This document shows, piece by piece, positions 1 through 9,990 of a stretch of DNA of 60,000 bases (position 1 is the stretch's first letter; every line of letters starts with the position of its first letter). The notes beneath the pieces are model-generated. The model saw only the letters and a program-made list of their open reading frames with translations. It did not search any database and was not told the origin of the DNA. The translations under genes and the position numbers were made by a program. This stretch comes from Tubulanus polymorphus. Taxonomy: Eukaryota; Nemertea; Palaeonemertea; Tubulaniformes; Tubulanidae. The stretch covers positions 11,528,275 to 11,588,274 of the forward strand of contig NC_134032.1 of assembly GCF_964204645.1 (NCBI RefSeq). Direction: 5' to 3'.

Positions 1-50
1 CTATTTGATCAGGAAAAAACTATAACTTTGCTGTAATTCGGATTTTCCAG

Positions 51-334
51 GTTTGAACTGGTCGCCGTGGCAACAGGCGCAGGACGAAAGCATTTCCGAA
101 ATGGCGCCAGCGACATCGACGAAAACGCCACGAAAAGAAGACTGGTCGCGTCAGTGTCAGATTTGTGCGAAAGTTTGTCGCAATCGCTACGACCTGAAAG
201 TTCATTTGAACGTTCACACCGGCCGGAAGCCGCACGTTTGCCCGATCTGTCGGATGGGGTTCTCGCAAAAGGGAAACTTGAATCGGCATCTGAGAAATAA
301 ACACCATATTGCGAGTTGCGTCCCGATCGATTAG
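51..334 (+). CDS. Locus A terminal exon A1, two C2H2 zinc fingers
   Basis: The exon follows a TTTTCCAG acceptor ending at base 50 and opens with GT completing a Gly codon, then LNWSPWQQAQ. It encodes about 93 residues ending in a TAG stop at 332-334. A polar linker is followed by two C2H2 fingers near the C-terminus. Finger 1 (HX3H) has Cys where the core Phe normally sits; finger 2 (HX4H) has the helix SQKGNLNRH, with Q, G, N, R at the contact positions -1, 2, 3, 6. Its role is inferred as the DNA-binding tail of one isoform of a transcription factor whose 5' exons lie outside the window. It is a close tandem duplicate of the next exon (702-955). Exon status is supported by acceptor, phase and stop; an independent gene is unlikely because there is no ATG. 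Confidence 0.85.
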
Positions 335-464
335 AATCACGATACTAGCGTTATCCCCAAAACTTGTAGGGTTCATGAGCTATGATCAACTAAGAATCTC
401 TAATACGGTTACGAACTGTGGCGCAATTGATCGAAAAACTTTTCCCGCGTATTGCTCTTTTGAA

Positions 465-470
465 AATAAA
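465..470 (+). terminator. Candidate polyadenylation signal for exon A1
   Basis: AATAAA about 130 bases after the A1 stop codon, in AT-rich DNA. Such a hexamer follows most exons of the array, as expected for alternative last exons. Confidence 0.5.
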
Positions 471-701
471 AATATTATCAAAGTCAAATTTTGGTAATAA
501 CTCGTAAGATTTCAACCAGCGCAATGGAAGTACCTTCAAGTTGAAGGCTCTTTCGTTTCAATTGTTAGGTTTTTTCTCGATTTCAGGAGTCTTGCCCAAA
601 ATGATATATCCCCGCCGTAACCCGATGGAAATAGGGAACGGAGCATGGCATGATAAGAAATTTGAATTGAGAAATAATTTTCACGTAATTCGGATTTTCA
701 G

Positions 702-955
702 GTGTTAACTGGTCCCCGCAGCAACGAGCTGGTGATAATAGCGGCGGGGCAAAGTCGGCGACGCCGCGCAAAGACGATTGGTCGCGAACTTGTCAAGTTT
801 GTTTGAAAGTTTGTAGAACTCCGTCCGCTCTGAAGACTCATTTGAACGTTCACACAGGACGGAGGCCTCACGCCTGCCCCATTTGTCGGATGCCGTTCTC
901 GCAAAAGGGTAGCTTGAATCGACATCTGAAAGCTCAACACCACATCGTCCCATGA
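702..955 (+). CDS. Locus A terminal exon A2, two C2H2 zinc fingers
   Basis: The acceptor CGGATTTTCAG ends at base 701. GT completes Gly and the frame then reads VNWSPQQRAGDNSGG through 83 codons to TGA at 953-955. There is no ATG, so an ATG-based ORF search misses it. Finger 1 is CQVC...HLNVH, again with Cys at the core Phe position; finger 2 is CPIC...HLKAQHH with helix SQKGSLNRH. Over most of its length it matches A1 (NWSP start, TPRK-DDWSR linker, TGR(R)KPH linker), so the two arose by tandem duplication. The contact residues of finger 1 differ (N,Y,D,V in A1; T,S,A,T here), which would alter DNA preference. Confidence 0.85.
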
Positions 956-2202
956 TTAGAACTCCTCTCACGTCGTACATGTAACTCCTGATCGCTGTTG
1001 TAGCCCTGCAAATATTCTAACGCTTGCGAGTCTAGCTTTCTTATCTACGGAAAATGAGAAACGGTCAATTAGATTTTTAGATTCGTCTTTTTCAATCACT
1101 TTTTCTTTAACGAGAAGATTCTTCTGTTGGAAGCATGAATTTCTTTATGACATCATAATGTCCACACGTTCTTTGCTTCATTTCAACTGTGGCCAGTTTT
1201 TATTAGTTTTTCAGGAACGCATTTATCAATACTATTTTCATATCCTGTATCTTGTGTATAACCTATTTCATACTAACTTCGCTCACTTTTAAGTTACTGT
1301 AAATTTGATATGCATGTATTCGGTTTTTGATTCACACATTTATAGTTTTTTTATGTTGAAATCTTTAAAACGTATTTGTGAATTTTTAAAATATTTTAAG
1401 AATTGTATTGGAAACTTAAAAAATGCTGGTACAAATCCACAGCCTCGACCGTGCACCCTACTCAGACAGTTGATAGCGCTATTCTTCCATGATCATCCCG
1501 ACTTCACACTACATAATTTCCAATTCTGAAGGGGCAGGGTCCTGGCTGCAGATTGTCTGAAGGGGTAGTTCCAGGCGGCAGATTGTCTGAAGGAGTAGTT
1601 CCAGGCTGCTAGTGTTTGATACCAGCATGAAATTGAGTTTTTTAATTTGAATTTGTACATATTTACCTTCGATGTTGAAGATAAAATTTAGTGAAAAATT
1701 CACCCAAAAGAATTCTACTGTGTCTATCTTAGGTGTAGGTGATTGTAATATAATCTTTTGAATCTATTTGATAATGAAATAAACTTGAGTTTGATAAGCG
1801 AAAACAATCGAGTTGATGACGTCATTTTTTTGGGAAAGGTCTCTCCATTGGAAATCATTCGCAATTGATAAAATATTGACAAAATATGTGAAGGAATCAT
1901 CCCTCAGGTCTTGGAAGGTGACAGACTGCAGGTTACAATTGTACGGTATCAGAAGTTAAAAAAATCGATGGTGGTAAGGTTTTATAATCGGATGGGCTTA
2001 TACCAACCCGATCTTGAAACTAAACCGCAGATAGGTTACTGACTAGTGTAGACGGAGCTTATAAAATGGTGAAATATCAATTTTTAGGGAGAAGGACAAT
2101 CCCCTTATTGCAGACTAATGCTCCTACCTGGAAAACTTGCGAAGGAATGCTTATTGCGCAATCTCGAGAGTTTTCAATATGGTTTTTTCGTTGATTTTTC
2201 AG
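956..2202. other. Inter-exon DNA, no gene seen
   Basis: AT-rich DNA between exons A2 and A3. It contains a short imperfect tandem repeat at about 1527-1612 (three copies of a GGGGTAGTTCCAGGCTGCAG-like unit), an AATAAA at 1778-1783, and at about 1976-2045 a dispersed repeat that recurs inverted near 9880-9990. I see no zinc-finger or other coding signature. Confidence 0.6.
1976..2045 (+). repeat. Dispersed repeat, copy 1
   Basis: The stretch TATAATCGGATGGGCTTATA followed by CGATCTTGAAACTAAACC and a GGTTACTGACTAG end is matched, inverted, around 9880-9990. Two diverged copies in opposite orientation at unrelated sites suggest an old mobile element of unknown class. Confidence 0.5.
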
Positions 2203-2567
2203 AATGGATAGCAACTGCGCATATGGGTGTTGGCGGTGGTAACAATAGTGCGATCGATACGGAATCCTACAACACTCGAGACAGTATCGGTGGTATTTTT
2301 CCGCAGATGAGATTTTTCGAAGGGAACAATGCCGCAGCAGTAACGGGTACCAAATCTCACGCCAATCACAGCGGCGCGGGTAGTAGTCTGGCGTTACCGC
2401 ACGTTTGTCAAGTTTGCGCCAAGCGGTTCATAACGCCGAGTAAACTAAAAGTGCACATGCACGTACACACCGGTTCGAAACCGTACGTCTGCCCGACCTG
2501 TAACAGACGATTCACACAGACCAGTAATCTGTACAGTCACATGAGAAAGTTTCACCAAAGAGTTTGA
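2203..2567 (+). CDS. Locus A terminal exon A3, two C2H2 zinc fingers
   Basis: The TTGATTTTTCAG acceptor ends at 2202. AA completes a Glu codon (G|AA) and the frame continues WIATAHMGVGGGNNS to TGA at 2565-2567, about 121 residues. A Gly/Ser/Asn-rich linker of about 70 residues precedes finger 1 (CQVC...HMHVH, helix ITPSKLKVH) and finger 2 (CPTC...HMRKFH, helix TQTSNLYSH), joined by TGSKPYVC. The frame is open upstream into the intron, so an apparent ATG at 2118 is probably not the start; the acceptor and the phase shared with sister exons decide this. It is inferred to be the alternative DNA-binding C-terminus of the locus A product. Confidence 0.83.
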
Positions 2568-3066
2568 TAAGACTTCACGTAATAGAGAAAACGACTGCAC
2601 TTAGCTTTATAGTATGTGGATTTTTATTCTTCGTGGTTTTTGTCTCATTTGAAAGAATGTTTTCCTGTTTCATGCATTCTCCTTTAGAAACACCTTCTTC
2701 ACAACATTTTACCGAGGGTCTAGCTTTGAAGTACATGGTTTTGAATTTTTCTGAATTTCTTTTGACGGTTTCGGTCCATAACATTTGATGGAATATCTTA
2801 TTTCGTTATAGGCTTTTCATTTTTCACACACCTCCTTCTCAGCATTTTAACGAGTGTCTAGCATTGTAGTTGGTAGAGATTTTTGTCCATTAATGGAACA
2901 TCTGTACAGTAGATTCCTGCTAACTTGAGACTGGTAGTTGAACAAAAATTGAACGCGACCGACCAATATTTTTACAAGCGAAAATAATTCGTAGTCCTTA
3001 AGATATTTGCACTTAGTAACTTTTCTAGGCTAGAATTCTAACCGTTTTTCCCGTGGATTTTTCCAG

Positions 3067-3401
3067 GTGCTGCCATCGTCACCCTTGAACACCCCCTGCA
3101 GATGTACATGCCGACTACCAGCACCACCAAGTATCAGCGACAACAACAACGATTTAATCATTCGATAACCATGCCAACAACGGCAACAACAGGAGGAGAT
3201 GTTGCCATTCCGCCGCCTCAAATTTGCTACAAGTGCGAAATTTGCTCGATGTCGTTCGATATGCCGAGTACTTATAAAGTTCACATGCGCGTTCACACAG
3301 GACTTAAACCGTTCAGTTGCCAGATTTGTCGCAAGTCGTTTTCGCAGCGAGGAAATTTAAATGTTCATTTGAAAACCGTTCATCGCATGTTACCCGGATG
3401 A
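3067..3401 (+). CDS. Locus A terminal exon A4, two C2H2 zinc fingers
   Basis: The acceptor GGATTTTTCCAG ends at 3066. GT completes Gly, then AAIVTLEHPLQMYMPTTSTT, about 110 residues to TGA at 3399-3401. A Thr/Gln-rich linker with a QQQQ-like run precedes finger 1 (CEIC...HMRVH, helix DMPSTYKVH, Tyr instead of Leu at helix position 4) and finger 2 (CQIC...HLKTVH, helix SQRGNLNVH). The linker between fingers is TGLKPFSC. An AATAAA at 3708-3713 could end this transcript. Confidence 0.83.
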
Positions 3402-3707
3402 GATACGTACCATACTTGTTTTCCGTGCCGGACTTATAAGAGGAAGATTTATGCGGGCCATGCCTCTGACCTCGCTCATCAGGATGTATATATTTTAATT
3501 TGCTTCATGGCTTCGGTCGCGAGAGCCATCGTATATCTATCTTGTTTCGCTCTCAACCTCTGTAGAACCGTGTCCTGCGAATTTTTAGCCAACTATAAAC
3601 CCTGAACTCGGCATCCAGCTCCACTGTTCTGACTTATGATTTGACTGGAATTTTGTTGATAATGTTTTTAGCGATATACTCGTAAAGAATCATGGTTTAA
3701 AAATGAC

Positions 3708-3713
3708 AATAAA
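3708..3713 (+). terminator. Candidate polyadenylation signal for exon A4
   Basis: AATAAA about 310 bases after the A4 stop and before the A5 acceptor. Confidence 0.45.
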
Positions 3714-3826
3714 GGATCGTGTTATGATTGTTTGGAAATGTGCTTGGTAAAAATGGACCCAAAAACATCCAGATCCTTTCATTTGACCGACTAATACAAT
3801 TACACAAACTATTTGGGTCTTTTCAG

Positions 3827-4257
3827 GTCGGACCCATGGAACGTTTGGATTTAGCGGCAACATGGTAGAATTTCAGAACCCGTTCGACGCGCTGTCCATC
3901 GCGAATTCTCAACGGGCGATATCGACGATGCCGAAACCTGGTGGTAAGCGAGCGAAGAAACCACCAACCGAATTCAGACGAGGATCGAATTTCCGAGGTC
4001 GCGGAGCCGCTGCCACGGTGGTGACAGGCTCGGCGTCGGGCCCGCCGCAGCCAAAACTGATTACGAAAACGTACCAGTGCCCGTATTGTAATCGGTTGGA
4101 TAGTAGTAAAGCGATGATGAATCGACACATTCGATGCCACACGGGCGAAAAACCGTTCGCGTGTCCGGACTGCAGCTCCAGATTCAGACAGTCGAGTCAT
4201 ATGTACCAGCATATGAGGCGAATTCACGGATATACGAACCAACCAAAGAATGGATAA
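3827..4257 (+). CDS. Locus A terminal exon A5, two C2H2 zinc fingers
   Basis: The acceptor GGTCTTTTCAG ends at 3826. GT completes Gly, then RTHGTFGFSGNMVEFQNPFD, about 142 residues to TAA at 4255-4257. A basic, Gly/Arg-rich linker (GGKRAKKP, RGSNFRGRGA) precedes the fingers and could act as a nuclear localisation or nucleic-acid contact segment. Finger 1 (CPYC...HIRCH) is atypical: Asp replaces the core Phe and Met the core Leu. Finger 2 (CPDC...HMRRIH) has helix RQSSHMYQH. The linker is the canonical [10 protein letters not shown] content is higher than in the flanking introns. Confidence 0.83.
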
Positions 4258-4804
4258 ACGAAACATATTTAACTTGAACTGTTATTGACTAAATCACCTT
4301 GTGAAATTCTATCCTTGATGTTATTTTCCAACCACTGAATTTGGAATCGTAGGACAATAATGAAACCGTCAAGTATTTAGATTCTACTGTTAACTCTTGT
4401 TCGAAGTTACGTAGAAGATTATGACAAAGTTATATCTTATCTTCTTGGACATTATTGTTTTAAGTAATTGTGCTACGACAGATTAGTTTCAAAAAACATA
4501 TTTTGTAATGTTTCCATGTGACGATTTTGGACAGTGGGGAGTGAGTTTCTTTGGTCCTGGATCCCCTGATGTTGAAGAGCATGCGACCGTATCTGACCTT
4601 GTATATCCTCATCAAGTTCTCCTTGTCCATGCATCCCTTCCGATCTATCTGAATCATTTCTGACCGCTAGACCTTCCACTTCTGCCTACCCTGAGATTTT
4701 CACCCTTGGCTTCTGATTTCATTCATGTTTTCAGTTGTTGTGTTGATGTTAAAGACATTACTGGCCACGGTTCAATAACTTATTTCTCTGAAATCTATTT
4801 GCAG
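4258..4804. other. Inter-exon DNA, no gene seen
   Basis: 3' flank of A5 and intron before A6. No AATAAA hexamer close to the A5 stop was noticed, and open frames on either strand here show no recognisable domain. Confidence 0.5.
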
Positions 4805-5133
4805 ATGGCGCCACGGTCGTAAACGCTGCAAATCTCGAATTGCGTCTGCTATCCGAACCTCTCGTCGACGGCACCCACCTATCCGATGTGCCTCATGCTG
4901 TCGAATGTGAGGTTTGGAAAAATACCAAACGCTGCCCTATCTGTGGAATATATCTGCAAGCTTACTGCTATTTCGTCGCCCACATGCGAACCCACACGGG
5001 CGAGAAACCATTCGCTTGCAACATTTGCTCGAAACGCTTCGCCCGCCTAAGTAATCTATATGCCCACACCCGCCGTGTTCATCATATCGAACCGTTACGC
5101 CAAAACACAGGACTCGGTGCCTATAAACCCTGA
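4805..5133 (+). CDS. Locus A terminal exon A6, two C2H2 zinc fingers
   Basis: The TCTATTTGCAG acceptor ends at 4804. AT completes Asp (G|AT), then [20 protein letters not shown], about 109 residues to TGA at 5131-5133. Finger 1 (CPIC...HMRTH) has Leu at the core Phe position and an aromatic helix QAYCYFVAH; finger 2 (CNIC...HTRRVH) has helix ARLSNLYAH. The linker is TGEKPFAC. The acceptor TATTTGCAG resembles the conserved acceptor of locus C. Confidence 0.83.
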
Positions 5134-6281
5134 AGCCCTATACCCAGTGTGTATAGAACCTTAACGATCGGACCCAGTTTTCAAACAGTAACCTCTGAAC
5201 CTAGCTTAACTCATTTGTCATTTAACAATGTAGCACCCTTCACAAAACTATTGGACCCAGTGTCAGTTTGTAGAACCTGATTGGACCGAGTTGAACCTGG
5301 AAATAAAACTATAGACTGTGATGCTTAGATTGGGCTAAGATCTTGTATTGACTGGAGTCGTTTTATTACCGAAGTGAACTCGAAAAACTGGTTTTTGGTG
5401 TAAACCAGGGTCTGGATAAAAAGTTGTATTTTCATCAAGTATATAATGTATAGTATGTTTCGATCCCAGATTCTTTGTTTCCAAGATGATTATCATCAAT
5501 ATTTCTTGGCACTGGCCAAGATAGATACGTAGAGGGATAGACTTTTGTTTCCCTGTAAATTTTTGGTTTTCTTTTTGTCGAGCATCTTTATGAGTTACGT
5601 GTAATTATGTTAGCCAGTTCAACAGTTGAGTTAAAATGAGTTCAAATATTGTTAACCTTTGACGCAAAATCGTGGAACCGGGTCCTGCGTATATAAACTG
5701 ATTTTGTGAGTTATGATAGAATTTGAAATTCAATCGAGTTATTGTTCTATTATTTGTGTTGGTCTTATGTGAAAACGTTGATGTACAGTTTGTAATTGTT
5801 CAATTCGATGCCTCTAAAAATGGCTTATCGTAAATGACACGAGCGAATGAATTGTTTCTTTGCTAAAGTTTTGAAAATAAAGAGTTTTTCATATGAAAAT
5901 CATACATTTTCTTTCTTGTTCTATTTATTTCTTGCTGCTAGAATGAGGATTATTTTCTCTCGCTGATATTGAGGCTGAGGATTGAAGGAACAATTATGTC
6001 TGACTTTTAACTAGGATTTTGTCGACTAGAGCTTCCATTAGTTCCAGAGGGTACCACCATCTTAAAGGGGTTATGCGTATGTGGCGGCCAGATGACGTGC
6101 TGTGACGTCATGTGCATATCATCCATTCCGACTGATGGATTTCCTTCGGCTTCTGAAGAAGGACCAAACGTCCCTTCGCCCGACTTCTTTGAATGTCCAA
6201 TTATCTATATTTATGTAGCATCTTGTAACAGCGTTTTCTGTTGATGAAAAAGAATTTATACATTTTTCCGCAATTTTGCAG
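5134..6281. other. 3' flank of A6 and long intron
   Basis: Polyadenylation signals AATAAA lie at 5302-5307 and 5876-5881. A short motif around YAGAACCTGATTGGACC recurs imperfectly at 5150-5290. No coding signature was seen. Confidence 0.5.
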
Positions 6282-6520
6282 GTGAAGGCTGCAGTCCAGT
6301 TGGTAGATGGAGAAATACAGTCAAACGAACGCGTCCGCCCAGACCTTACAAGTGTAGCTTATGTAACAAAGGATTCCCGTCGAGAAGCGCTTGTCAAACT
6401 CACATCCGCGTACATACTGGCGAGCGCCCGTACGCCTGTCATCTCTGCCCCAAACGATACAAACAGAAAGTCGATTTGAAAACTCACATGGCCGGAAAAC
6501 ATGATTATTTCCTTCTGTAA
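6282..6520 (+). CDS. Locus A terminal exon A7, two C2H2 zinc fingers
   Basis: The CAATTTTGCAG acceptor ends at 6281. GT completes Gly and the frame then reads EGCSPVGRWRNTVKRTRPPR for 78 codons to TAA at 6518-6520. There is no ATG, and a longer unrelated frame overlaps it, so it is easily missed. A basic leader (KRTRPPRPYKC) runs straight into finger 1 (CSLC...HIRVH, helix PSRSACQTH, Cys at helix position 4) and finger 2 (CHLC...HMAGKH, helix KQKVDLKTH), joined by TGERPYAC. It is the shortest exon of the array. Confidence 0.85.
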
Positions 6521-7090
6521 AGAGACAAGATTAGAAACTGGCGAGGGATTTATTTGGGACGTTAGTGGCCTCGTGTGAGGCCGGACTTCTTAACTTGAAC
6601 TTGAACTTGAAGATGTTTAAGGCCCTAACGGGTCTGTTCGTCATTCCGATTTTTGTAGCTTCATTGATTTTATGCGGCATGCGTGGCTCTAAATGTTTGT
6701 GGCAAACTTATATAACTAGTGCATAAGTTTAGGTCTGGCAGATTGGAACGTAGACACTTGCCAGGTCCTTCCAATGTATGTCGAATCTAGCCTTGAAGCA
6801 AAGTGTATTGCGCTTACGTGAGCTCGTGGCCTCACGCGAAGCTGGATCTAGAGCCAGTTTATTCCTTTTGTCGATTTTCATTCATTTATCTATATAAACA
6901 GTTTATGCGTCGCGAGTTTCATCAACGGACCGGTCGTGCCTCTTTCCCCTCTCTAGCTGTGAATCGTTCTCAAACGGCGGATTTTGCTGCGGACCCTGTA
7001 CTGTTTACTAGGTGGTCTCCAGTTCCATTATCACCAATACATTAACATTAAGCAATATTAACCAGTTTTTACTTTATCGTGTAATTGCAG
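6521..7090. other. Inter-exon DNA, no gene seen
   Basis: 3' flank of A7 and intron before A8. Short ACTTGA tandem repeats occur at about 6592-6612. Otherwise nothing recognisable. Confidence 0.5.
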
Positions 7091-7440
7091 ATATGTTCGG
7101 GCCGCTGCAAATCTCACCGCCGAACACCGCTCGACACTTCGACCCCGCACAGATGCTGGATCGGAGTTCATACCAACCAGGAGGACATGTAGAGCGGCGA
7201 CCCGGAGCTCGGCTCCTCGAGACCGCTCCGCAATTACCCAACGGCTATTCGTGTCAGTTCTGCTTCAAAAGTTTCCGAACTCCGTCGAAGTTGAATCGAC
7301 ATCTCGTCGTCCACACCGGAGAACGACCGTTTAGATGTGTCGTCTGTCCGAAGTCTTATAGTCAGAAGGTTCATTTAACTAATCATATCAAACGGGCGCA
7401 TCCGAACTTCGATTTGGACCGATGTCAAATCAATTTTTAA
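7091..7440 (+). CDS. Locus A terminal exon A8, two C2H2 zinc fingers
   Basis: The GTAATTGCAG acceptor ends at 7090. AT completes Asp, then MFGPLQISPPNTARHFDPAQ, about 116 residues to TAA at 7438-7440. A Pro/Arg-rich linker leads to finger 1 (CQFC...HLVVH, helix RTPSKLNRH) and finger 2 (CVVC...HIKRAH, helix SQKVHLTNH), joined by TGERPFRC. Finger 1 starts CQFC, the same knuckle that dominates the odd-numbered fingers of locus C, which supports common origin. AATAAA at 7535-7540 is about 100 bases past the stop. Confidence 0.84.
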
Positions 7441-7534
7441 CGCTTTGGACGAGTTTTTTTTCTTGAATCAGTACATGTATGTCCTTTTGTTCAATTTATA
7501 TATCATGAAGCATGTCTTAGTAATACGGCTTGAA

Positions 7535-7540
7535 AATAAA
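7535..7540 (+). terminator. Candidate polyadenylation signal for exon A8
   Basis: AATAAA about 95 bases downstream of the A8 stop. Confidence 0.5.
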
Positions 7541-7878
7541 CAGTTTTTATAATTAAATCGATCAAATGAATTTTGAATTATTTTGTGGTTTTGCACTGGC
7601 TTTAAAAAACATGCACAGGCTACCCAATCTGAGATCTGCGACCTTGTATCTGCCGAACATCCAAGAAAGGAGCCGATGAATCGTTAATACCAAGGAATTT
7701 ACCTTTTTGTGCCCAATTCTGGTATCCAGTCACGACTGCACAAGTGAGCAGTCATTACAAACAAGTTGGGGTCCGGGGTGAATCGAGATATTTTCATTCA
7801 ACAATCTTGAAACACTTCATAATTTGTAAATATCCAGTCACCCCCTAAAACCGTTAATTTCAATCGTTATCATTTCAG

Positions 7879-8192
7879 AAAATGACAGAAATATGTTCTA
7901 CCGGCACCTCAATATCTCGTCTAAACTGGAACAAAATTCGTCTACACACCTCTTAACAGGTGGTGTCGACGACAGACCGACAGGAAGTGGACCGCCTATG
8001 TATTCTTGCGCGGTGTGTGGAAAACAGTTCACCGCCCCGGCTCGAGTCAGACGACACATGGTAGTACACACGGGAGAAAGGGCATTTAAATGTTTGATTT
8101 GTCAGAAATCCTACACCCAGAAAGCAACGTTAACTAGTCATATGAGAAGAATACACCAACTTGTAAATTTCCAATTCAGTGATCAAATTTAG
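7879..8192 (+). CDS. Locus A terminal exon A9, two C2H2 zinc fingers
   Basis: The ATCATTTCAG acceptor ends at 7878. AA completes Glu, then NDRNMFYRHLNISSKLEQNS, about 104 residues to TAG at 8190-8192. Finger 1 is CAVC...HMVVH (helix TAPARVRRH, Val at position 4); finger 2 is CLIC...HMRRIH (helix TQKATLTSH); linker TGERAFKC. This is the last zinc-finger exon of locus A that I can find, followed by AATAAATAAA at 8498-8507 and then by transposon-derived DNA. Confidence 0.84.
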
Positions 8193-8249
8193 TAAATCTC
8201 TTTAATCACCTTGATCATCCATTTGATATATTTCCTCAATATTTTTCCT

Positions 8250-8410
8250 ACAGGTGTCCTACGCCATTCTCTCTAGGTTACCACCACTCTGAACGGAATT
8301 CCGTATATTATTTCTAAGCTACGTACATAGGTGTTCATTTTAATTGTTTTGAAATTCGATCCTAACGCCAAGATTCTCTCTAGGTTACCACCACTCTGGA
8401 ACAGAATTCT
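8250..8410 (+). repeat. Short direct repeat in the 3' flank of A9
   Basis: TCTCTAGGTTACCACCACTC occurs at about 8269-8290 and again at about 8379-8400, each followed by a GGAACAGAATTC-like sequence. This is a local duplication of roughly 110 bases. Confidence 0.6.
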
Positions 8411-8497
8411 AACATTTTCAGAAATCTAAAATTTTCGTAGTTGTCATTTAAACAATGTATTTGATGATGTGACGATGTTCTTGGATTTGCATGTAGA

Positions 8498-8507
8498 ATA
8501 AATAAAT
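8498..8507 (+). terminator. Candidate polyadenylation signal for exon A9
   Basis: Overlapping AATAAATAAA about 305 bases after the A9 stop; probable end of locus A. Confidence 0.5.
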
Positions 8508-8632
8508 TATAAGTTCAAGCGTTGTAACTTTTTAATTTGTTCGGTTGATGCTGAATGGAGGATGAAGTATGCCTTAGGTTCCAGCCCAGTCCCCGTGCAT
8601 GCTAAGTGGAGCGAAGGGTATTGATTCTGGGC

Positions 8633-9461
8633 CAGGGGCGGATCCAGGGGGATGGGTAGACAGTATTGGAAGGAAATTTAAGGGCACCTTTCTGATCTTA
8701 GGGCACACCCAGTATCCAGGTCAATGCGAGCGCCGAAGGTGCAAAGTCCTTAGAGGGGGTCTGGAAAATTTTTGAAAATATGGTACCATTTAAAGGCTTT
8801 TAGAGGGCTTCTAGAGGCTAACAGAGCAATCCAGAATAAACGAATTCGAGACAAGATTTCAACAGATGTAGATAAAAAATGAAGCTGGCGAACCCATGAA
8901 AGAATGGTTGTCGCCAACTTCGCCTAGTGCCCCTATAATCTTTAAAAGTGCTCCTTAACAATTATACAGAATACGGCTAAGTGCCCCTTCATTGTTAACA
9001 ATCGGCAAAAATTGCCTCGTCTTCACATTTATCTTTATGTCGTGTGCCATTTTCCAAACCAAAAGTGCCCCTAAAATTTTAAAAATTAGGCAAAAAAGTG
9101 CACTTTTCTTCAACATTTTCCGCGTATAGTGCCCTCTTCTAAAGTACGAGTGCCCCTTTAGCCCTCCCTGAAAAGGCAAGGACAAGGTGCCCTCATCTAA
9201 AGCATGAGTGCCCCTTGCAAAAGGAAAGTGCCCTTTTTAATTTATCATGATTAAAGGCTTTACAAATATGATTATCTCTCCTCACTTTCTCGGCAGCAGT
9301 ATATACCGATTAATTTTATAATTATGCCCGGATTACGGACACGGAATTAGCGGTTGCTGAAATAATGCCGTCAAAAATATTGCGGGTGAAATTTCGAAGG
9401 GCACTTAAAAATTCTAGACCGTATTGTGCAATACGGCTAATACGGTCTGGATCCGCCCCTG
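8633..9461. mobile_element. Non-autonomous DNA transposon with 15-bp terminal inverted repeats
   Basis: The left end CAGGGGCGGATCCAG and the right end CTGGATCCGCCCCTG are exact inverted complements 829 bases apart. They are flanked by TGGGC on both sides (8628-8632 and 9462-9466), a possible 5-bp target duplication. Inside, an AAGTGCCCYT-like motif recurs many times in 8930-9240. A subterminal palindrome (GACCGTATT...AATACGGTC) lies near the right end. No transposase frame is visible, so it is non-autonomous. The TIR resembles widespread hAT-like families, but the 5-bp repeat does not fit the usual 8 bp, so the superfamily is uncertain. A second copy of the end occurs at 20968. Confidence 0.75.
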
Positions 9462-9879
9462 TGGGCGGTTTTGGATGCCGATCGGTGGATAAAAAAGGAA
9501 GCACCTCAGATTCGAATGACAATGCTGAGGTAGTTATAGAAGTGGTCCGGATCCTGCCTTATACAGGCCCACAGTCATTCTGTGATGACAGTTCTGTCAC
9601 TCGCGTTGTCCTTTTTTCAAACAAACACTACCCAATGGGGATATTGTTTCCCCCATAGAAAGAGTACTTGCACCGCGATAGTACAAATTTGTTGAGACTT
9701 ATCTTCCATAGAATTGTTAACACCGGGGCTTTGATTGAATTGCGCAATCCAATCATTTTCTGCTTCATCATTATATTCCATGTACATGTACTTTGGCTGG
9801 CAAATTTTTGAAGGCTTAATGCTGGTGAATCACATTATGAAAATTGAATGCGGACCCGTTTAAATGTAGTCGGTAACCT

Positions 9880-9990
9880 GACTGTGGTTTAGTTTCACGA
9901 TCGGATATTTTCACAAACCACAAACGATTGCTATAAGCCCATCCGATTATAAAAAGCTTAAACGATTAGGTAACCAGTAACTAGTTTAAA
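9880..9990 (-). repeat. Dispersed repeat, copy 2 (inverted)
   Basis: Read on the minus strand, this segment repeats the TATAATCGGATGGGCTTATA core and the following GATCGTGAAACTAAACC segment of 1976-2045. Confidence 0.5.

Noticed and set aside
20-376. Long minus-strand open frame opposite exon A1, and similar minus-strand frames rich in [14 protein letters not shown] opposite every finger exon
   Set aside because: They are mirror translations of the conserved CACACCGGCGAAAAACCGTT linker DNA; no independent signature.
2118-2202. ATG at 2118 as start of a single-exon zinc-finger gene
   Set aside because: A clear acceptor at 2202 and the phase shared with eight sister exons favour an internal splice; the upstream part lacks similarity to the other exons.
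6276-6479. Open frame of 67 codons overlapping exon A7
   Set aside because: The frame two bases over gives two perfect C2H2 fingers from a proper acceptor in the expected phase, so this is a shadow.
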